64,000 nucleotides of DNA from Rubricoccus sp038746605 (GCA_038746605.1 JBCDKM010000003.1:1-64000), one strand, 5' to 3'. Positions 34,741 to 46,099 are shown, counted from the stretch's first letter. Numbers and translations: made by a program. The notes: generated by a model from the letters alone, not told the origin.

Positions 34741-36480
34741 ATGACCTTTACGCACGACATCGTCATCGTCGGCGCCGGTGGCGCCGGGCTGATGGCTGCG
34801 CTCTATGCCTCCGAGGGCGGAGCGGACGTGGCTGTTGTCTCCAAGCTCCACCCGCTTCGCTCGCACACGGGCGCTGCGCAGGGCGGCATCGGGGCCGCGC
34901 TCGGCAACGAGGAGGAAGACAACTGGCTCTGGCATGCCTTCGACACCACGAAGGGTTCTGATTACCTCGGCGACCAGGATGCCATCGAGCAGATGTGCAA
35001 GGATGCTCCGCGCACCATCATCGAGTTGGAGCACTACGGCGTCCCGTTCAGCCGCACCAAGCAGGGGAAGATCGCGCAGCGCCGCTTCGGAGGGCATACG
35101 CGCAACTTCGGCGAGGCCCCCGTTCGCCGCGCGTGCTACGCCGCCGACCGAACCGGCCACATGATCCTGCACACGCTCTACGAGCAGTGCGTCAAGAACA
35201 ACGTCAACTTCTACGACGAGTACCAGGTCCTGGACCTCGTTCGGAACGACGACGGCGCAGTCTCCGGCTGCGTGGCCTACGAGATTCTGACGGGTGAGGT
35301 CCACACGTTCCACTCCAAGATCACCTGCTTCGCCACGGGCGGCTACGGACGGGCCTTCAAGACGACCTCCAACGCCCACGCGGGTACCGGCGACGGCTTC
35401 GCCATCGCGCTTCGCGCGGGCATCCCGCTAGAGGACATGGAGTTCATCCAGTTCCATCCGACCGGCCTCTACCGCCTCGGCATCCTCATCACCGAGGGTG
35501 CGCGTGGCGAAGGTGGCATTCTCCGTAACTCGGACGGTGAGCGGTTCATGGAGCGCTACGCGCCGACGGTCAAGGATCTCGCGCCGCGCGATATGGTCTC
35601 GCAGTGCATCTACAAGGAGATCCGCGAGGGCCGCGGCGTCGGGGGGCGCGATCACGTCGTGCTGGACATGACGCACGTCGGCAAGGAGGTGCTGGAGCAC
35701 AAGCTGCCCGAGATCAGCACCTTCAGCCGTGTCTATCTCGGCATCGATCCGGTCAAGCAACCGATTCCGGTAGCCCCTACGTGTCACTACGCGATGGGCG
35801 GCATCCCCACCAACAACGACGGCCAGGTGGTCCAATCCTCAGACCGTGGCGATGTGGTGGAGGGCTTCTACGCCTGTGGTGAGGCTGCCTGCGTCAGTGT
35901 CCACGGCGCGAATCGACTCGGGACGAACTCCTTGCTCGACCTTGTCGTCTTCGGTCGCCGCACCGGCATGGCGATGGCGAAGGCCATCAAGGACGGCCAG
36001 GATCTCAACCCCCTCACCGAGGCGCCCGAGGCGCGCACCCGCGAGATGCTCGATAGCATCCTCTCCCGCACGGACGGCGAGCGCGCCGTCACCATCCGAA
36101 CGGACCTCCAGGAGACGATGATGAACAACGTTTCCGTCTACCGCACGGACGACACGCTCACCGAGGCCATGGGTGATCTCCAAACCCTCCGCGAGCGTGC
36201 TGCCAATGTCACCTGCGACGACAAAGGCAAGCGGTTCAACACCGACCTCATGGACGCCGTCGAGGTCCAGTTTATGGTGGACTACGCCGAGTCCATCGCC
36301 GAGAGTGCTCGCAACCGCACCGAGAGCCGGGGCGCCCACCTTCGCGAGGACTACGACTCTCGCGATGATGCCAACTGGCTCAAGCACACCCTCTTCTGGA
36401 GTGACCAGAAGGGCGGGACGGAGATCGGCTACAAGGACGTCATCATTACCCGGTTCCAGCCCAAGGAGCGCAAGTACTAG
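34741..36480 (+). CDS. sdhA: Succinate dehydrogenase flavoprotein subunit
   Basis: Oxidises succinate to fumarate at a covalently bound FAD, in the cytoplasm-facing part of complex II. 579 residues. The FAD dinucleotide motif VGAGGAGLMAALYASEGG starts at residue 10, and the flavin-linking His 42 lies in RSHTGAAQGGIGAALG. Substrate and active-site segments are PTGLYRLGILITEGARGEGG and PVAPTCHYAMGGIPTNNDG, and the C-terminal FAD loop is GANRLGTNSLLDLVVFGRR. The length and motifs match E. coli-type SdhA. Confidence 0.96.
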   Translation: MTFTHDIVIVGAGGAGLMAALYASEGGADVAVVSKLHPLRSHTGAAQGGIGAALGNEEEDNWLWHAFDTTKGSDYLGDQDAIEQMCKDAPRTIIELEHYGVPFSRTKQGKIAQRRFGGHTRNFGEAPVRRACYAADRTGHMILHTLYEQCVKNNVNFYDEYQVLDLVRNDDGAVSGCVAYEILTGEVHTFHSKITCFATGGYGRAFKTTSNAHAGTGDGFAIALRAGIPLEDMEFIQFHPTGLYRLGILITEGARGEGGILRNSDGERFMERYAPTVKDLAPRDMVSQCIYKEIREGRGVGGRDHVVLDMTHVGKEVLEHKLPEISTFSRVYLGIDPVKQPIPVAPTCHYAMGGIPTNNDGQVVQSSDRGDVVEGFYACGEAACVSVHGANRLGTNSLLDLVVFGRRTGMAMAKAIKDGQDLNPLTEAPEARTREMLDSILSRTDGERAVTIRTDLQETMMNNVSVYRTDDTLTEAMGDLQTLRERAANVTCDDKGKRFNTDLMDAVEVQFMVDYAESIAESARNRTESRGAHLREDYDSRDDANWLKHTLFWSDQKGGTEIGYKDVIITRFQPKERKY

Positions 36481-36548
36481 GGACAAAGAGCAGAGGGATG
36501 GGAAATCGCTTCCTCTCTTCCTTCGCCCTTGCCCCGGTCCCCAAACAC

Positions 36549-37349
36549 ATGGCAGATACCCTCACCGCCCCGGCCGCTCCCACCGCCGCCCAAAAGGCGA
36601 CTCGCGCTGAGAAGACTGGCGCTCCGCCAAAGGCCGCGATGACGCTCACCGTCAAGATCAAGCGGTACGACCCCGAGAAAGACGCCCGCCCGCGCTGGGA
36701 AGAGTTCAAGGTCCCTGCAGATCCAATGGACCGCGCCCTGGACCTTCTCCATTACGTCAAGTGGCATCTCGACGGGAGTCTCTCCTTCCGCAAGAGTTGC
36801 GCCCACGGTATCTGCGGATCGGACGCGATGAAGATCAACGGCGAGAACCTGCTCGCCTGCTCCATCCTCATCCAGGACATGGGCCTCTCCGATGGAGACA
36901 CGATCACGTTTGAGGCACTCCCGGCCGCGCCCATCGTGAAGGACCTCGTCATTGACCAGAGCCGGTTCTTCGATAAGTACCGCGCGGTCATGCCGTGGCT
37001 CATCCACGACGGCCCGACGCCGGAGAAGGAGCGGTTCCAGAGCCCAGAGGACCACGCCATCATCGAGGACGCCACCAAGTGCATCATGTGCGGTGCGTGC
37101 ACACACTCGTGCCCGAGCACCTGGGCCGATCCAGACTACCTCGGCCCTGCCGCGATGCTCAAGGCGTACCGCTACGTCTTCGACTCGCGCGATACGGAGG
37201 CAGAGGAGCGGCTCCAGATCGTCGACTCCAAGGACGGTCTCTGGAAGTGCTACACCATCTTCAACTGTGTCCAGGCCTGCCCGAAGGGGATCGACATCAC
37301 GCGCTGGCTCTCCGCGCTCAAGCGCAAGGCCGTCACGACGCGCTACTAG
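36549..37349 (+). CDS. sdhB: Succinate dehydrogenase iron-sulfur subunit
   Basis: Carries electrons from SdhA to quinone through three Fe-S clusters. The 2Fe-2S site is CAHGICGSD plus C104, with Asp in the third ligand position as in E. coli SdhB. The 4Fe-4S site is CIMCGACTHSCP and the 3Fe-4S region is CVQACPKGID. The ATG at 36549 gives 266 residues with an Ala/Thr/Pro-rich N-terminal tail of 30. An ATG at 36498 would add 17 residues, and an internal ATG at 36639 (MTLTVKIKRYDPE) would remove the tail, so the start is not certain. Last gene of the operon; a CGR palindrome follows within 15 bases. Confidence 0.94.
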   Translation: MADTLTAPAAPTAAQKATRAEKTGAPPKAAMTLTVKIKRYDPEKDARPRWEEFKVPADPMDRALDLLHYVKWHLDGSLSFRKSCAHGICGSDAMKINGENLLACSILIQDMGLSDGDTITFEALPAAPIVKDLVIDQSRFFDKYRAVMPWLIHDGPTPEKERFQSPEDHAIIEDATKCIMCGACTHSCPSTWADPDYLGPAAMLKAYRYVFDSRDTEAEERLQIVDSKDGLWKCYTIFNCVQACPKGIDITRWLSALKRKAVTTRY

Positions 37350-37362
37350 CCCGTAGCTCCTC

Positions 37363-37396
37363 CCGCCTCGGCGTCTCCACGGACAGACCGAGGCAG
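37363..37396. repeat. CGR palindrome, extended copy
   Basis: CCGCCTCGG and CCGAGGCAG with inner arms GTCT / AGAC around CCACGGAC, 13 bases after the sdhB stop. Here the centre reads CCACGG, the reverse complement of the commoner CCGTGG. Confidence 0.85.
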
Positions 37397-37511
37397 ACCG
37401 ACTCGCGCCCCGATGGCTCCGGCCGTCGGGGCGCGCGGCATATGTGGGTCTGGGAAAGGACCTGCGAGAGGTGGCGCGCTCCTGTATCGTTATGGATCCC
37501 CCTACGTGCGC

Positions 37512-38520
37512 ATGAAGCTCTGCTACACTGCTGCCTTTCCGTTTTTTCTCCTCGCGCTCGCCGCGCCTCCTGCCATCGCGCAGATCCCCGAGGACGGCAC
37601 CCGCGCGAAGGCCCTTCCTCCGCCCATCGTCTCGGCTCGTGGTCCGGAGGCATGCGAGACCGGGACGGCGGAGGTCGACCTCGACGTGGGCGGTGTCCGG
37701 GCGAGGCTCTACACCACGGGCGGATTCTTCTGGCAGCGCGATGGGCAGTGGGGGGGCGTGTATGAGGTTCCGAAGGGGCGTGGAACCGACGCACTTTTCG
37801 CCTCTGCCCTGTGGATCGCAGGCGAGATCGGAGGCATCACGATGGGCGCCGCCACCGAGTACGGTCCCTATGAGTTCTGGCCCGGCCCCCTCGATGCCAG
37901 CGGCGAGACCGATCCGACTACGTGTGCGACGTTCGACCGCTTCTGGACCGTCTACCAGTCCGACGTTGAGGCGTCCGGGCACGGACCGGATCTACGCCTA
38001 TTACCCGATGGGCGGGGAGTACGAGGCGTACGACGCGCTCGCCTCGGCGACCGTCGCGGCAGACCCAAACGGCTGCCCGACCGACCCGGCCACGGCCCAG
38101 GTAGCGGATCGGATCGACTTCGGCCGGGGCCGCCCCCTCCAGCGGCAGATCTTCCTGGATGACACCGGCACGAGCGATGTCGCCACACTGCAAGGCGCCG
38201 TTGTGCGGTTCTACACCACCGACCTGCCCGCCACGACCACCGAGGCGGACCCAGCCGAGAGCCTCGCGCTCGGCGATGCCTTCCCCAACCCGGCGCGAGG
38301 TACCGTCGTCGTGCCGTATCGCCTCGCCGCACCTGGGAGTATCCGCCTGACGGTCCTGGATGTCCTCGGGCGCGAGGTCGCGGTACTCGCGGCGGGCGAG
38401 AGACCAGCAGGGGCGCATGAAGCGAGGCTCGAAACGCCCCGTCTCGCAGCGGGCGTCTACACCGTCCGGTTGACAACGAGCGACGCTCAGCAGTCGCGGC
38501 GAGTCGTCGTTGTCCGCTGA
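37512..38520 (+). pseudogene. Frameshifted, shortened paralog of the T9SS array family
   Basis: An ATG at 37512 gives a signal peptide (MKLCYTAAFPFFLLALAAPP then AIAQ) and the array family's signature: VRARLYTTGGFFWQRDG, YEVPKGRGTDALFASALWIAG, EYGPYEFWPGPL and FDRFWTVYQSDV. The frame then fails at a GGG run (37977-37979); dropping one base joins ASG to TDRIYAYYPMGGEYEAYD and on to a normal T9SS sorting domain (FPNPARGTVVVPYRL, VLDVLGREVAVL, ending RRVVVVR). Corrected, it would be 335 residues, lacking most of the ~300-residue middle of its relatives. It may be a true short paralog with one frameshift, or a sequencing artefact. Confidence 0.72.
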
Positions 38521-38524
38521 CCTC

Positions 38525-38554
38525 GCCCGCCTCGGTGGAGGGCCCGAGGCGGGC
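38525..38554. repeat. CGR palindrome
   Basis: Perfect 11-bp arms GCCCGCCTCGG / CCGAGGCGGGC around an 8-base loop (TGGAGGGC), four bases after the stop at 38520. Confidence 0.9.
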
Positions 38555-38702
38555 GGAGTGCGTCTTGGAGGTTGGTAAGGGCTGAGCCACCTCCCCCAGA
38601 GCGAGCAAGATGGGGACAAATGAGAAGGTAGAGGCAGAGAGCTTCACGCTACCTTGATGTCTTCCCTCAAGCCCCTTTTGGCCCTTTCCCTCCTCACCCC
38701 CT

Positions 38703-39851
38703 ATGCGCATTCCTACTCTCCTCCTCGCTCTCGCTCTGCTGGTGTTCATCGCTAGCGCGCCGAGTGCGCAGATCCTGTTCAACAGCGGGACGGTTATCTC
38801 GTCGGTCTACGGCAATGGCAACATCGGTGGCGACTGCAGCGGTTCTGGCAATGCCTTCAATTACAACGGCGATGACGGCCTCTGCGGCGCAGGCTTTCTG
38901 CTCGGCTTCACGTCGGGCAATGTCGTCGGTGACGCCTACATCCTGACCAACGCGACCGGGTGGTCGCAGCAGGAACTGGGCACGCCGACCTCGACGCCCA
39001 TCCCAGGCTACACCGGAGCCGCTCGCGCCGTGTTTACCAATGCGGCCAACAACGTGAGCGTGGAACTGAACGCGTACTATGACACCAACAACCCGGATGT
39101 CGTGGTGTACATCTACGAGATCACCAACACGGGCTCGACAGACATCCCGGAGGTCTATCCCGGTCTCTTCTTTGACTGGGACGTGGGGGGGAACGTCTTC
39201 GCGGACAACCTCGCTGCTGTGGATACGGACGCCGACGTGATGTACGTCTGGGATCCGACGGGAGCCACGCCCAACTACTTCGGTGCTGCTGTCATCGGCG
39301 ATGAGGAGTTGGAGGCCTGGCGGTTTGTGATCCCGTACCCGCCGGGTGCCGGTCAGCCCCAGTCTGATCCTGACCTGTTCCAGGGCCTCTCGCAGGACAG
39401 TACGCTCACGAACACCGCCGCCGACCAGCGCGGCGTGATCGGGAGTGGGCCGGTGTCCATCCCTGCAGGCGAGACGGCCGTCGTGTCCTACGCCTTGGCA
39501 GCGGGCACGGACGCCGATGGTCTCCTCGCAAGCCTCGCGGCCGCAGATGGAGCCGTGACGACGCGCGGTGAGGAGAGTCCAGAGTCTCGGGGCTACGCCC
39601 TCGCGATACCTAGCCCCAACCCGCTCCGCGCGAGCACGACGTTGTCCTTCCGTGTGCCAGAGGCGCAACACGTCCGCCTGGAGGTACTCGACGCCCTCGG
39701 TCGCCTCGTCGCCACCCCGGCGAGCCGGGCCTTCGCGGGGGGCTCCCACACGGTCTCGTGGGATGCAGGTCGTCTCCGCAGCGGTGTCTACACGGTGCGT
39801 CTGAGCGCGGGCGGCGAGACGCTCACGCGTCGCGCGACAGTCGTCCGCTGA
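38703..39851 (+). CDS. T9SS type A cargo protein
   Basis: 382 residues; signal peptide MRIPTLLLALALLVFIASAP with cleavage after SAQ (residue ~23). The body (24-285) is Gly/Asn/Thr/Asp-rich and appears all-beta (YYDTNNPDVVVYIYEITNTG; YPGLFFDWDVGGNVFADN). It shares the SYALAAG(T)D/DGLLASL style of secreted Bacteroidota proteins but no named domain. The C-terminal ~80 residues form a sorting domain: SPNPLRASTTLSFRV, VLDALGRLVATPA, ending RRATVVR. It stands alone between two CGR palindromes. Confidence 0.83.
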   Translation: MRIPTLLLALALLVFIASAPSAQILFNSGTVISSVYGNGNIGGDCSGSGNAFNYNGDDGLCGAGFLLGFTSGNVVGDAYILTNATGWSQQELGTPTSTPIPGYTGAARAVFTNAANNVSVELNAYYDTNNPDVVVYIYEITNTGSTDIPEVYPGLFFDWDVGGNVFADNLAAVDTDADVMYVWDPTGATPNYFGAAVIGDEELEAWRFVIPYPPGAGQPQSDPDLFQGLSQDSTLTNTAADQRGVIGSGPVSIPAGETAVVSYALAAGTDADGLLASLAAADGAVTTRGEESPESRGYALAIPSPNPLRASTTLSFRVPEAQHVRLEVLDALGRLVATPASRAFAGGSHTVSWDAGRLRSGVYTVRLSAGGETLTRRATVVR

Positions 39852-39863
39852 CCGGTCTCTCTC

Positions 39864-39900
39864 CCCGCCTCGGTCTTTCCCCGGAAGGACCCGAGGCGGG
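39864..39900. repeat. CGR palindrome, extended copy
   Basis: CCCGCCTCGG and CCGAGGCGGG with inner arms TCTTTCC / GGAAGGA, centre CCCCGG, 12 bases after the stop at 39851. The inner arms are unlike any other copy but still pair. Confidence 0.9.
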
Positions 39901-39950
39901 AGCACGGAGCACTGGACGGCGGTAGGCTCCGGCCCGTCCCTCCTGCCGTC

Positions 39951-40928
39951 ATGCGCTTCGTCTGGTTTCTCTCCGTTCTCGTCCTCGCGGGCTGCTCTAC
40001 CTCCGGCCCGGCGGGTCCCGACACCGTCCGCGCCGCGCAGACGCTCCTCCCGGGCTATGCGTATCCCGAGGGCGATACCGTCCGCGTCGCGACGTTTAAC
40101 GCGGAGCACTTTGTGGACCTCTTCGACGATCCGTACGTGAGCGCTCGCCGCGAGAGCGAGGTGGATTCTGCCGCAGTTCGCGAGAAACACCAGCTGTTTA
40201 TTGATCTCCTCCGCGCGATGGATGCGGATGTGGTCTCGTTGCAAGAGGTAGAAGGCGAAGGACCTGTCCGGGCCGTGCTGGATAGCCTCGCGCCGGACCT
40301 CGGCTACCGCTTCGTCGCCTCCGCCGACGACGCGGACTGGTACCAGAATGTCCTGGTGATCAGCCGCCTTCCGCTCGGTCCGCTCACCACCTTCGCAGAC
40401 GCCGTCACGCCCATTCCCGGCGAGACCGACGACGAGGGACGCCCGGATGCGACGGACCTCATCAACCACCGGATGCTGGCCGTGGACGTGTACGCGAGGC
40501 CGGGCTACACGTTCACGCTCGTCGCAGCGCATCTCAAGGCGGGGCGCGGCGACCGCAACGAGGCATGGCGCTCGGCGCAGGCGGCGTTGCTCCACGCATG
40601 GCTTGGCCAGCGATTCAGCGCGAGGCCAGGCGATGCGAACATCCTCCTCGCGGGCGACCTCAACGCTATCCCCGGCACGCCGTCCTTCGCGGCCCTCCTC
40701 AACGCGGATGGCACGCTCGGCCCCGTCCGCCTCGGGGACCCGCTGGAGGGAACCGGCCGGTTCACGCACCCAGCCGAGGCGCCGCAGCGTCGGCTGGATC
40801 ATGTGCTGCCGAGCGAGGGCGTACGGCCCGAAGTGATCCAGGTGGACGTGCCACTTCTGCTACGCGCGCCAGAGCGGCTCTCGGACCACTTACCTGTCGT
40901 GCTGGATCTCCTCGCGCGCGAGCGTTGA
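39951..40928 (+). CDS. Endonuclease/exonuclease/phosphatase-family lipoprotein
   Basis: A 325-residue envelope lipoprotein: leader MRFVWFLSVLVLAGC with the Cys at residue 15. The EEP fold is recognisable: VATFNAEHFVDLF, then VVSLQEVEGEGPV (catalytic Glu), FTLVAAHLKAGRG (His), ILLAGDLNAIPGTPSF (Asp/Asn) and LSDHLPVVLDL (C-terminal Asp-His). All catalytic residues of the family seem present, so it should be an active phosphoesterase outside the cytoplasm: nuclease, sphingomyelinase-like or phosphatase. The substrate is unknown. A hairpin follows at 40931. Confidence 0.88.
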   Translation: MRFVWFLSVLVLAGCSTSGPAGPDTVRAAQTLLPGYAYPEGDTVRVATFNAEHFVDLFDDPYVSARRESEVDSAAVREKHQLFIDLLRAMDADVVSLQEVEGEGPVRAVLDSLAPDLGYRFVASADDADWYQNVLVISRLPLGPLTTFADAVTPIPGETDDEGRPDATDLINHRMLAVDVYARPGYTFTLVAAHLKAGRGDRNEAWRSAQAALLHAWLGQRFSARPGDANILLAGDLNAIPGTPSFAALLNADGTLGPVRLGDPLEGTGRFTHPAEAPQRRLDHVLPSEGVRPEVIQVDVPLLLRAPERLSDHLPVVLDLLARER

Positions 40929-40930
40929 GT

Positions 40931-40956
40931 GTGAGGTCAAGGCGGTCAGACCTCAC
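40931..40956 (+). terminator. Hairpin after the EEP gene
   Basis: GTGAGGTC and GACCTCAC, perfect 8-bp arms with a 10-base loop, immediately past the stop at 40928. No T-tract follows. A CGR half-arm, CCGAGGCGGAG, lies at about 41032 without a partner. Confidence 0.5.
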
Positions 40957-41058
40957 CGCCCGGGGCCAGAAACGACAGGTGGGACTAGGCGAACGGTCGG
41001 CTGGATCCCCCCGTCGCGTTACCGAGGCGGAGAGGGAGCCGGGCACGGACGCGGATTT

Positions 41059-41089
41059 TTAGACGACACGGGATGAGGTGTGTTAATAT
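41059..41089 (+). promoter_or_regulatory. Possible promoter of the beta-lactamase-fold gene
   Basis: The gap contains a rare AT-rich stretch: TTAGAC at 41059-41064 and TAATAT at 41084-41089, 19 bases apart and 34 bases before the ATG at 41123. The spacing is slightly long and the hexamers are imperfect, so this is a weak call. Confidence 0.3.
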
Positions 41090-41122
41090 TTTAGCATATG
41101 TCAATCCGTCCCAGTTGCGCCG

Positions 41123-42808
41123 ATGCGTCGCCCGTTCCCTCTCGTCCTCGCTCTGCTCCTCTCCCTGCCCTCGCTACATGCACAGGAGGCACCTTTCGAA
41201 CCTGTCGTGGACTCTCTGATGCGAGCGTACGACGCGCCGGGGTCGCCGGGTGGTGCCGTGGCGGTAGTGCGCGCGGGAGAGGTGGTCTTCGCGAAGGGCT
41301 ACGGCGCGGCCCACTTGGAACACGAGGCCCCGATCACACCGGAGACCGTGTTTTACATCGGCTCCGTTGGGAAGCAGTTCACCGCGTTTGCCATCGCGAT
41401 GCTCGCGGAGCGGGGTATGATCGATCTGGATGCGAACGTCCACACGTATCTCCCAGAACTCGATCTCGACCGCCCCGTCACGGTCCGCCAGCTGGTCCAT
41501 CACACGAGTGGCCTGCGCGATTCCTTCGGTCTCCTCACGATGGCAGGCGTCCGGGATGGTGATCTCGTGACGCAGGAGATCGCGCGTGACCTCGTGCTGC
41601 GGCAGCGCGAACTCAACTTCAAGCCAGGCACTGAGTTCGGCTACAGCAACTCGAACTACATCGCGCTGGCGGAGATCGTTGAGCGGGTGACCGGTGACTC
41701 GTTCCGGGCTTGGATGGAACGGGAAGTGTTCCGGCCGCTCGGGATGAACCACACGTTCGTGGGCGATGACCATCGCGAGATCGTCCCGGGCCGCGCGGCG
41801 TCCTATCGTCCGGCTGGCGACGGCTTTGCCCTGGCCGATTCTCCGTTCTCCGCGTACGGTGCGGGTGGGATCTACTCAACCATCGGCGATCTCGTCCACT
41901 GGATCCGCAACTTCCGAACGCACGAGGTCGGTGGTGCTGCAGTGGCCGATCAGATGCTCGAACGCGGCGTTCTCGCTGATGGCGATACGCTGCGGTACGC
42001 CTTCGCGCTCTTCCGCGACGGGCATCGAGGGCTTTCCAGGATCCAGCACGGCGGAGCGCTCGCAGGATATCGCTCGTTCCTCGCCTACTATCCCGAGATC
42101 GATGCGGGTGTGCTCACACTGGGCAACGTCGCTTCGTTCGATAGCCGAGGGATCGCAGAGCGCGTCGCGGAAACGGCCTTCGCCGATGCCATGGAGATAC
42201 CGCAGCGTCCCGAAGCCCCCACCGAAGAGGCTGAGGAGACCTCTGCGCCGCAGCCGGTGACGCTCGCGAATCCAGAAGCCTACATCGGGTCGTACTACTC
42301 TGAGGCGTTGGGCATGACGCTGCACGTGGAACGCGAGGGCGATGGCTACACGATCCGTTCGGATGTGGCGCCGCCGACCGAGCTTCGCCCACTCTCCGAC
42401 ACGCTGTTTCTGGATGTCGGCTTCGATGTCAGCATCCGGTTCGACCTGGACGCCGACGGAACGGCTACAGGCGGCGCTGTCTTGATAGGAGACGGGTTCC
42501 AGTTCGTTCGCACCGAGCCGTGGGTCCCCGCCCCGGCTGAACTGGCTGCCTACGTCGGGCGGTACGCTAGCTCGGAAGTCGGCACGGCGTACGAGGTCCG
42601 CCTGGACGGGGACAGCCTCGTGATGTCCCACCCGAGACGAGGCGAGATGCCTCTGATTCCGAGTCAGGAGGACGAGTTTGTGTCCCTGCTCCTCGGGAAC
42701 GTCAGCATGGAGCGGGACGCGGCGGGCGCCGTCACAGGGCTGCGCGCCTCGTTCGGGCGCGTCGAGGGGCTTCTGTTCGAGAAGGGGGAGCAGAGCGCCG
42801 GACTCTGA
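41123..42808 (+). CDS. Serine hydrolase, beta-lactamase/penicillin-binding-protein fold
   Basis: 561 residues, exported (signal peptide to about residue 20, LPSLHAQ). The catalytic SxxK is S81-V-G-K84 in YIGSVGKQFTAF; the YxN motif is GYSNSNY and the third motif is HGGALAGYR. The serine hydrolase domain ends near residue 360; a Glu/Ala/Pro-rich linker then leads to a ~190-residue C-terminal beta domain (about 375-555) such as often follows class C-like esterases. Such proteins act as esterases, D-aminopeptidases or peptidoglycan enzymes; true beta-lactamase activity should not be assumed. Confidence 0.88.
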   Translation: MRRPFPLVLALLLSLPSLHAQEAPFEPVVDSLMRAYDAPGSPGGAVAVVRAGEVVFAKGYGAAHLEHEAPITPETVFYIGSVGKQFTAFAIAMLAERGMIDLDANVHTYLPELDLDRPVTVRQLVHHTSGLRDSFGLLTMAGVRDGDLVTQEIARDLVLRQRELNFKPGTEFGYSNSNYIALAEIVERVTGDSFRAWMEREVFRPLGMNHTFVGDDHREIVPGRAASYRPAGDGFALADSPFSAYGAGGIYSTIGDLVHWIRNFRTHEVGGAAVADQMLERGVLADGDTLRYAFALFRDGHRGLSRIQHGGALAGYRSFLAYYPEIDAGVLTLGNVASFDSRGIAERVAETAFADAMEIPQRPEAPTEEAEETSAPQPVTLANPEAYIGSYYSEALGMTLHVEREGDGYTIRSDVAPPTELRPLSDTLFLDVGFDVSIRFDLDADGTATGGAVLIGDGFQFVRTEPWVPAPAELAAYVGRYASSEVGTAYEVRLDGDSLVMSHPRRGEMPLIPSQEDEFVSLLLGNVSMERDAAGAVTGLRASFGRVEGLLFEKGEQSAGL

Positions 42809-42825
42809 GATCTCGCGACCTTGTT

Positions 42826-42855
42826 CGCCTCGGTAGTCCCCGGAGGCAGGCGAGG
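42826..42855. repeat. CGR palindrome, degenerate copy
   Basis: CGCCTCGGTAGTCCCCGGAG followed by GCAGGCGAGG. The right arm is altered, but the CCCCGG centre and left arm match the family. It lies between convergent genes (stops at 42808 and 42856). Confidence 0.6.
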
Positions 42856-43212
42856 TCAGAGCAAGTACTCCGTGGCGTGGCCCTCGTCCAGCAGGATCTG
42901 GTTGAGGTGGAGCGTCTCGCCGTCTACCTCGCGGTACACGTCCGCGAGATAGCGGCCGTACTTGCCCGCTTTCGTCGAGCGGATCAGCACGGCGCTGCCG
43001 ACCGGCATTAGCTCGCGAAGACGGTCTCGGGCGGCATACCCGGCGCGTTTGGTTTCCTCGGTCCCGCCGCGGAGCTCAGGGGTGTTGATTCCGAACATCC
43101 GAAACTGAATGTTCTTGAGCCACGCCGAGAACCCGAGGTCCACGTCGGCGCGGAACGTGTCGCCGTCGTAGACCGACGCGATGGTAGCGCGGTAGCGGTA
43201 TTCGGGATGCAT
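42856..43212 (-). CDS. Thermonuclease-family (SNase-like) protein
   Basis: 118 residues covering one SNase OB-fold domain: VYDGDTFRADVDLG (metal-binding Asp pair), RMFGINTPELRGG (second Asp/Glu region), and GRYLADVYREVDGETLHLNQ near the end. Both the conserved GINTPE and the KYGRYLADV Arg are present. There is no signal peptide, unlike most bacterial SNases, so it may act inside the cell or the start may be further upstream. It converges with the serine hydrolase gene. Confidence 0.88.
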   Translation of the reverse strand: MHPEYRYRATIASVYDGDTFRADVDLGFSAWLKNIQFRMFGINTPELRGGTEETKRAGYAARDRLRELMPVGSAVLIRSTKAGKYGRYLADVYREVDGETLHLNQILLDEGHATEYLL

Positions 43213-43276
43213 GCGCGAAGGATGAGGATGCGCGAGGATAGCTGCTGACGCTCGGTCTCTAACACGAGTGCTCGAA

Positions 43277-43807
43277 TCAGTCGATCTGAACGATTCGGTC
43301 CACGTCGAACCCCAACCTCTGCTCGGGGTTGAGGGCCTCGCGGACGTTCAGCGCGAAGCGGCCCGGGTGGAACGGGATGGGCCGGGAGGGACGCAGCGGG
43401 ATGTGAGCCGGGACATCGTAGAGGTCCAGCGTCATCGTCTCGCGTGCCCATCGGTCGGTGATAGAGAGGCGGAGGAGCACGTACCCGCACTGTGTCCAGA
43501 CACGCATTGTGTCCGGGGGCTGGACGAGCCCGCTGAACGGCGACGAGAGCGAGTCGCGGGTGACGTGGTAGTCCGTGTCGCGCGAGAGGAACCAGTCTAG
43601 AGGGGCGTGCTCCGGCGCCGCGCTTCCCTCCCCCTCCACTGCAGCGATGGCAGCGTTGAAGTAGAACGTCGAGACCGCTCGCCATTCCTGTTCGCCAGAT
43701 GCCGTGGTCTCGAATCGGGCGAGAGGCAGCGTGAGTGCCCCGCCGCAGGTCTGGCTGGCTGCGAGGGGCGGCGCGAGAAGGGCGAGGACGAGGAGGAGTC
43801 GGGGCAT
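43277..43807 (-). CDS. Secreted hypothetical protein
   Basis: 176 residues with a signal peptide (MPRLLLVLALLAPPLAASQ). The mature part contains paired beta strands (RFETTASGEQEWRAVSTFYF; MTLDLYDVPAHIPLRPS) and two cysteines (about residues 21 and 126). No domain is recognised and there is no T9SS sorting domain or lipobox. Same strand as the nuclease gene, 64 bases upstream of it, so they may form one transcript. Confidence 0.7.
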   Translation of the reverse strand: MPRLLLVLALLAPPLAASQTCGGALTLPLARFETTASGEQEWRAVSTFYFNAAIAAVEGEGSAAPEHAPLDWFLSRDTDYHVTRDSLSSPFSGLVQPPDTMRVWTQCGYVLLRLSITDRWARETMTLDLYDVPAHIPLRPSRPIPFHPGRFALNVREALNPEQRLGFDVDRIVQID

Positions 43808-43883
43808 GGCAGTCGGTGAGGCTCCGCAAGGGATAGGAGGTACGGCTGTTCTCGCCTCCAGAGAATGTGGGGATCGCCCCTGT

Positions 43884-43917
43884 CCGCCTCGGTGGCTCCG
43901 TGGAGGTCCCGAGGCGG
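43884..43917. repeat. CGR palindrome, extended copy
   Basis: CCGCCTCGG and CCGAGGCGG around TGGCTCCGTGGAGGTC, seven bases past the uvrB stop (minus strand). Confidence 0.9.
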
Positions 43918-43923
43918 GCGGGG

Positions 43924-45999
<2,076 letters not shown>

Positions 46000-46099
46000 G
46001 TCGGGTCGCGGTGGGGCAGCCGGGAAGCCTAGCACGCCGGGGTGACGACGGTGCGTCACACGGGCGTGCCTGTGTGTACCCGGCGCTTCGCGAGGGGGT

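Noticed and set aside
36477..37982. A 501-codon minus-strand frame over sdhB
   Set aside because: It covers sdhB, a palindrome and part of another gene without a plausible start or domain; composition artefact.
38694..40802. A 702-codon open frame on the minus strand across the T9SS and EEP genes
   Set aside because: It is antisense to two well-supported genes with signal peptides and motifs. Its translation is Arg/Val/Asp-rich with no domain, as expected from high-GC antisense.
41123..42808. Calling the serine hydrolase a beta-lactamase resistance gene
   Set aside because: The SxxK, YxN and HxG motifs are shared by esterases and peptidases of this fold; nothing points to antibiotic hydrolysis.
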